In this document: in pieces, positions 6,914-7,833 of the stretch
How the letters are laid out: every line of letters starts with the position of its first letter
How positions within the stretch are numbered: position 1 is the first letter of the stretch
Origin: Bacteroidales bacterium UBA6346
Lineage (GTDB): Bacteria > Bacteroidota > Bacteroidia > Bacteroidales > UBA932
NCBI GenBank assembly: GCA_002438905.1
Contig: DJSA01000062.1
Span: forward strand, 1,168-9,000
DNA: 7,833 nucleotides
Direction: 5' to 3'
Program-made: the position numbers and the translations under genes
The notes under the pieces: model-generated
What the model saw: only the letters and a program-made list of their open reading frames with translations
Told to the model about the DNA's origin: nothing
Databases searched by the model: none

Positions 6914-6944
6914 CAAAAGGATTCATCAAAAAATGGGATGCAAG
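6914..6944 (-). promoter_or_regulatory. Candidate rng promoter (CTTG-N19-TCCTTTTG)
   Basis: On the minus strand CTTG (6941-6944) is followed by 19 bases and TCCTTTTG (6914-6921). This is one mismatch from TAnnTTTG at the correct spacing. It would give rng a short leader of about 25 nt before the ATG at 6883. The location just after two terminator-like hairpins supports independent transcription of rng. Confidence 0.45.
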
Positions 6945-6959
6945 GCGAGTTTTGAAAGT

Positions 6960-6988
6960 AAAAAGCTCAATAACCTAATGGTTTTGAG
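6960..6988 (-). terminator. Second terminator-like hairpin upstream of rng
   Basis: On the minus strand CTCAAAACC and GGTTATTGAG (6966-6988) form a 9-bp stem with a single bulged A and an ATTA loop, followed directly by CTTTTT (6960-6965). It may back up the stronger terminator at 7038-7064 or act as an attenuator for transcripts entering from the HU operon. Confidence 0.5.
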
Positions 6989-7037
6989 GATTTTATCAAG
7001 AGACACAACGCTGCAGACCTCTTTTTAATGAGTCCGT

Positions 7038-7064
7038 AAAAAAGGCTGGCCGCCTGGGCCAGCC
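7038..7064 (-). terminator. Intrinsic terminator of the HU / small-protein operon
   Basis: On the minus strand GGCTGGCC (7057-7064) and GGCCAGCC (7044-7051) form a perfect 8-bp GC-rich stem with a CAGGC loop, followed by TTTTTT (7038-7043). It lies 34 bases after the stop of the 29-aa gene and marks the end of the HU transcript. Confidence 0.9.
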
Positions 7065-7098
7065 CTTACCTATAAGATGCCTTGACTGGACACCCAGG

Positions 7099-7188
7099 CT
7101 ACTTCTTCTTATGCCTGTTCTTGCGCAGTCTCTTCTTGCGCTTGTGTGTCGCCATCTTATGCCTCTTGTGCTTTTTTCCGTTTGGCAT
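7099..7188 (-). CDS. 29-aa ultra-basic AURKAIP1/COX24 (mS38-like) domain protein
   Basis: An ATG at 7188-7186 opens a 29-codon frame ending in TAG at 7101-7099. The peptide begins MPNGKKHKRHKMATHKRKKR and ends RHKKK; about two thirds of its residues are Lys, Arg or His and it has no acidic residue. It matches the tiny conserved Bacteroidetes proteins annotated as AURKAIP1/COX24 domain proteins, related to mitochondrial small-subunit protein mS38. This points to a ribosome-bound role in contact with rRNA (inference from family). It starts 24 bases after the HU stop and is followed by a strong terminator, so it is the second gene of an HU operon. No Shine-Dalgarno is seen. It is short enough to be missed by length-filtered gene calling. 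Confidence 0.88.
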   Translation of the reverse strand: MPNGKKHKRHKMATHKRKKRLRKNRHKKK

Positions 7189-7212
7189 AGTAGTTATATG
7201 ATTTAAAAATTG

Positions 7213-7488
7213 TTACTTCTTAATCTGCTTTGCAAATGACTTTGACGGCTTGAAGGCCGGAATGTCATGTGCCGGAATTGTGATTGTAATCTCCTTGGTG
7301 ATATTACGTGCAGTCTTCTCTGCCCTGTGCTTGATGATGAAGCTACCAAACCCGCGAAGGTAAACCGGATTGCCCTTAGTGAGAGAATCCTTGACAACTT
7401 CCATGAAGCCATCAACAACTGCCGCTACCTGCTCCTTCTGAACACCGGTTGACTGCGCAACCTCATTTACGATTTCTGCCTTTGTCAT
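7213..7488 (-). CDS. HU-family nucleoid DNA-binding protein
   Basis: This 91-residue protein (start MTKAEIVNEVAQSTGV) has the full HU/IHF layout. Two N-terminal helices span about 3-40, then comes LRGFGSFIIKHRAEKTARN (around 48-66) with the family signature, a beta-arm ITITIPAHDIPAFKPSKSF containing the DNA-intercalating proline region, and a C-terminal helix ending KQIKK. HU dimers bend and compact DNA and assist replication, recombination and transcription. An in-frame ATG at 7524 would add 12 residues without family similarity and would leave a leader of only about 9 nt from the mapped promoter. The start at 7488 is therefore preferred, with a leader of about 45 nt. The gene is followed after 24 bases by the 29-aa ribosomal-type gene, then a terminator. 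HU is a DNA-side partner of a likely ribosome-side peptide, suggesting growth-linked expression. Confidence 0.95.
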   Translation of the reverse strand: MTKAEIVNEVAQSTGVQKEQVAAVVDGFMEVVKDSLTKGNPVYLRGFGSFIIKHRAEKTARNITKEITITIPAHDIPAFKPSKSFAKQIKK

Positions 7489-7539
7489 AATACTTGTGTA
7501 TAAATTGTTTATTAGATCTTCCAATTGCTAAAAACCTCG

Positions 7540-7570
7540 CAAAATTAGAGTTATTTTTCTAATATTCAAA
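7540..7570 (-). promoter_or_regulatory. Bacteroidetes-type promoter (TTTG-N19-TAATTTTG) for the HU operon
   Basis: On the minus strand TTTG (7567-7570), exactly 19 bases, then TAATTTTG (7540-7547) fit the -33/-7 consensus perfectly. A T-tract upstream of the -33 box is a possible UP-like element. Transcription should start near 7533-7536, and this decides the HU start at 7488 over the one at 7524. Confidence 0.8.
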
Positions 7571-7698
7571 AAAAAACATCAAATTTGTAGGATATATCAC
7601 AACTAGGACGCACAATGCCGCTACGGAACGAAAGCAAAAAACACAAGACATGGCATAATGCTTGACCACATGCTGTGAGACATAATACTACTTGCCGT

Positions 7699-7717
7699 CA
7701 CTGACATTTTGTCAGTG
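7699..7717. promoter_or_regulatory. Perfect inverted repeat, candidate operator (CACTGAC-ATTTT-GTCAGTG)
   Basis: Two 7-base arms with a 5-base AT spacer form a perfect dyad centred about 45 bases before the ATG at 7753. There is no T-tract, and it lies in front of a gene rather than behind one, so a protein-binding operator fits better than a terminator. TTTG within it (7708-7711) could serve as a -33 element, with TATATAC at 7734-7740 as a poor -7. The regulator is unknown. Confidence 0.5.
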
Positions 7718-7752
7718 GGCGTTGTTGTGTGCATATATACAAAAGACAATTT

Positions 7753-7833
7753 ATGAAGAATTTATTAAACGACATTTTTTCCCCGGCGGGAGCGGAAGTG
7801 AGCGTCATCCCAGTAGCGTCACCGGATGGGCCG
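7753..7833 (+). CDS. Start of an unassigned gene, possibly Lon protease (partial, 27 codons)
   Basis: An open frame from the ATG at 7753 runs off the right edge. The visible residues are MKNLLNDIFSPAGAEVSVIP followed by VASPDGP. There is no signal peptide or membrane segment. The opening (short Asn/Phe-rich start, then V.VIP. followed by small and acidic residues) recalls the N-terminal extension of Bacteroidetes ATP-dependent Lon protease, which precedes its LPILPLRN-type motif. That motif would lie beyond the window, so the identification is weak. The sequence is consistent with a real gene: it is divergent from HU with a 260-base gap, and an inverted repeat and an AT-rich leader stand in front. 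If it is Lon, the dyad could be a stress-response operator (speculation). Confidence 0.5.
   Translation, partial: MKNLLNDIFSPAGAEVSVIPVASPDGP

Noticed and set aside
7489..7524. Upstream in-frame ATG extending HU by 12 residues
   Set aside because: HU proteins of this type begin MTKAEIV; the extension has no family similarity and would nearly abolish the leader from the promoter at 7540-7570.
1..7833. CRISPR arrays, tRNA/rRNA genes, insertion sequences, phage or defence cassettes
   Set aside because: No regularly spaced repeats, tRNA-like cloverleaf ends, transposase motifs or terminal inverted repeats were recognised by reading both strands; the only repeat is the Pro-acidic linker in the nuclease gene.

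Overview
The window looks like a chromosomal segment of a Bacteroidota bacterium, most likely order Bacteroidales and plausibly from a gut or other anaerobic habitat. Three things point there. First, two exact TTTG-N19-TAnnTTTG promoters (the Bacteroidetes primary sigma -33/-7 pattern) are present, plus several -7 boxes with weaker partners. Second, most genes lack a strong Shine-Dalgarno sequence. Third, the HU protein, the stand-alone RNase G, a 29-residue ultra-basic mS38-like protein and a lipoprotein nuclease are all of types common in that group. The species cannot be fixed from the sequence alone.

Layout, left to right. 1-435 (-): the N-terminal 145 codons of a radical SAM enzyme resembling anaerobic sulfatase-maturating enzymes, cut by the window edge. 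436-1110: no intact gene, but 645-947 (+) holds a decayed fragment of a Dxs/transketolase-type thiamine diphosphate enzyme, and 998-1028 holds an exact promoter. 1111-2580 (+): a lipoprotein with an unassigned N-terminal domain, a Pro/Glu/Asp linker and a C-terminal DNA/RNA non-specific endonuclease domain. It meets alr (alanine racemase, -, 2643-3764) tail to tail over a shared hairpin. Divergent from alr is a two-gene + strand unit: a DJ-1/PfpI protein (3957-4535) and a YugP-type membrane zinc metallopeptidase (4553-5227). This unit converges on rng (RNase G, -, 5306-6883) over a strong bidirectional terminator whose stem contains the last codons and stop of rng. Upstream of rng are two successive hairpin-plus-T-tract elements. 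Before those comes the HU gene (7213-7488, -), followed in the same transcript by the 29-aa gene (7099-7188, -). The right edge holds the first 27 codons of a divergent + strand gene (7753 onward) behind a perfect inverted repeat. Its N-terminus is weakly reminiscent of Bacteroidetes Lon protease.

Most genes are housekeeping: cell wall D-alanine supply (alr), RNA processing (rng), nucleoid and ribosome components (HU and the mS38-like peptide), and protein or stress quality control (DJ-1, YugP and possibly Lon). The accessory part is the left third (radical SAM enzyme, pseudogene, secreted nuclease). I did not find a clear new multi-gene system. The most notable points are the tiny gene after HU, the terminator embedded in the rng coding end, the dyad at the right edge, and the Dxs-like remnant.
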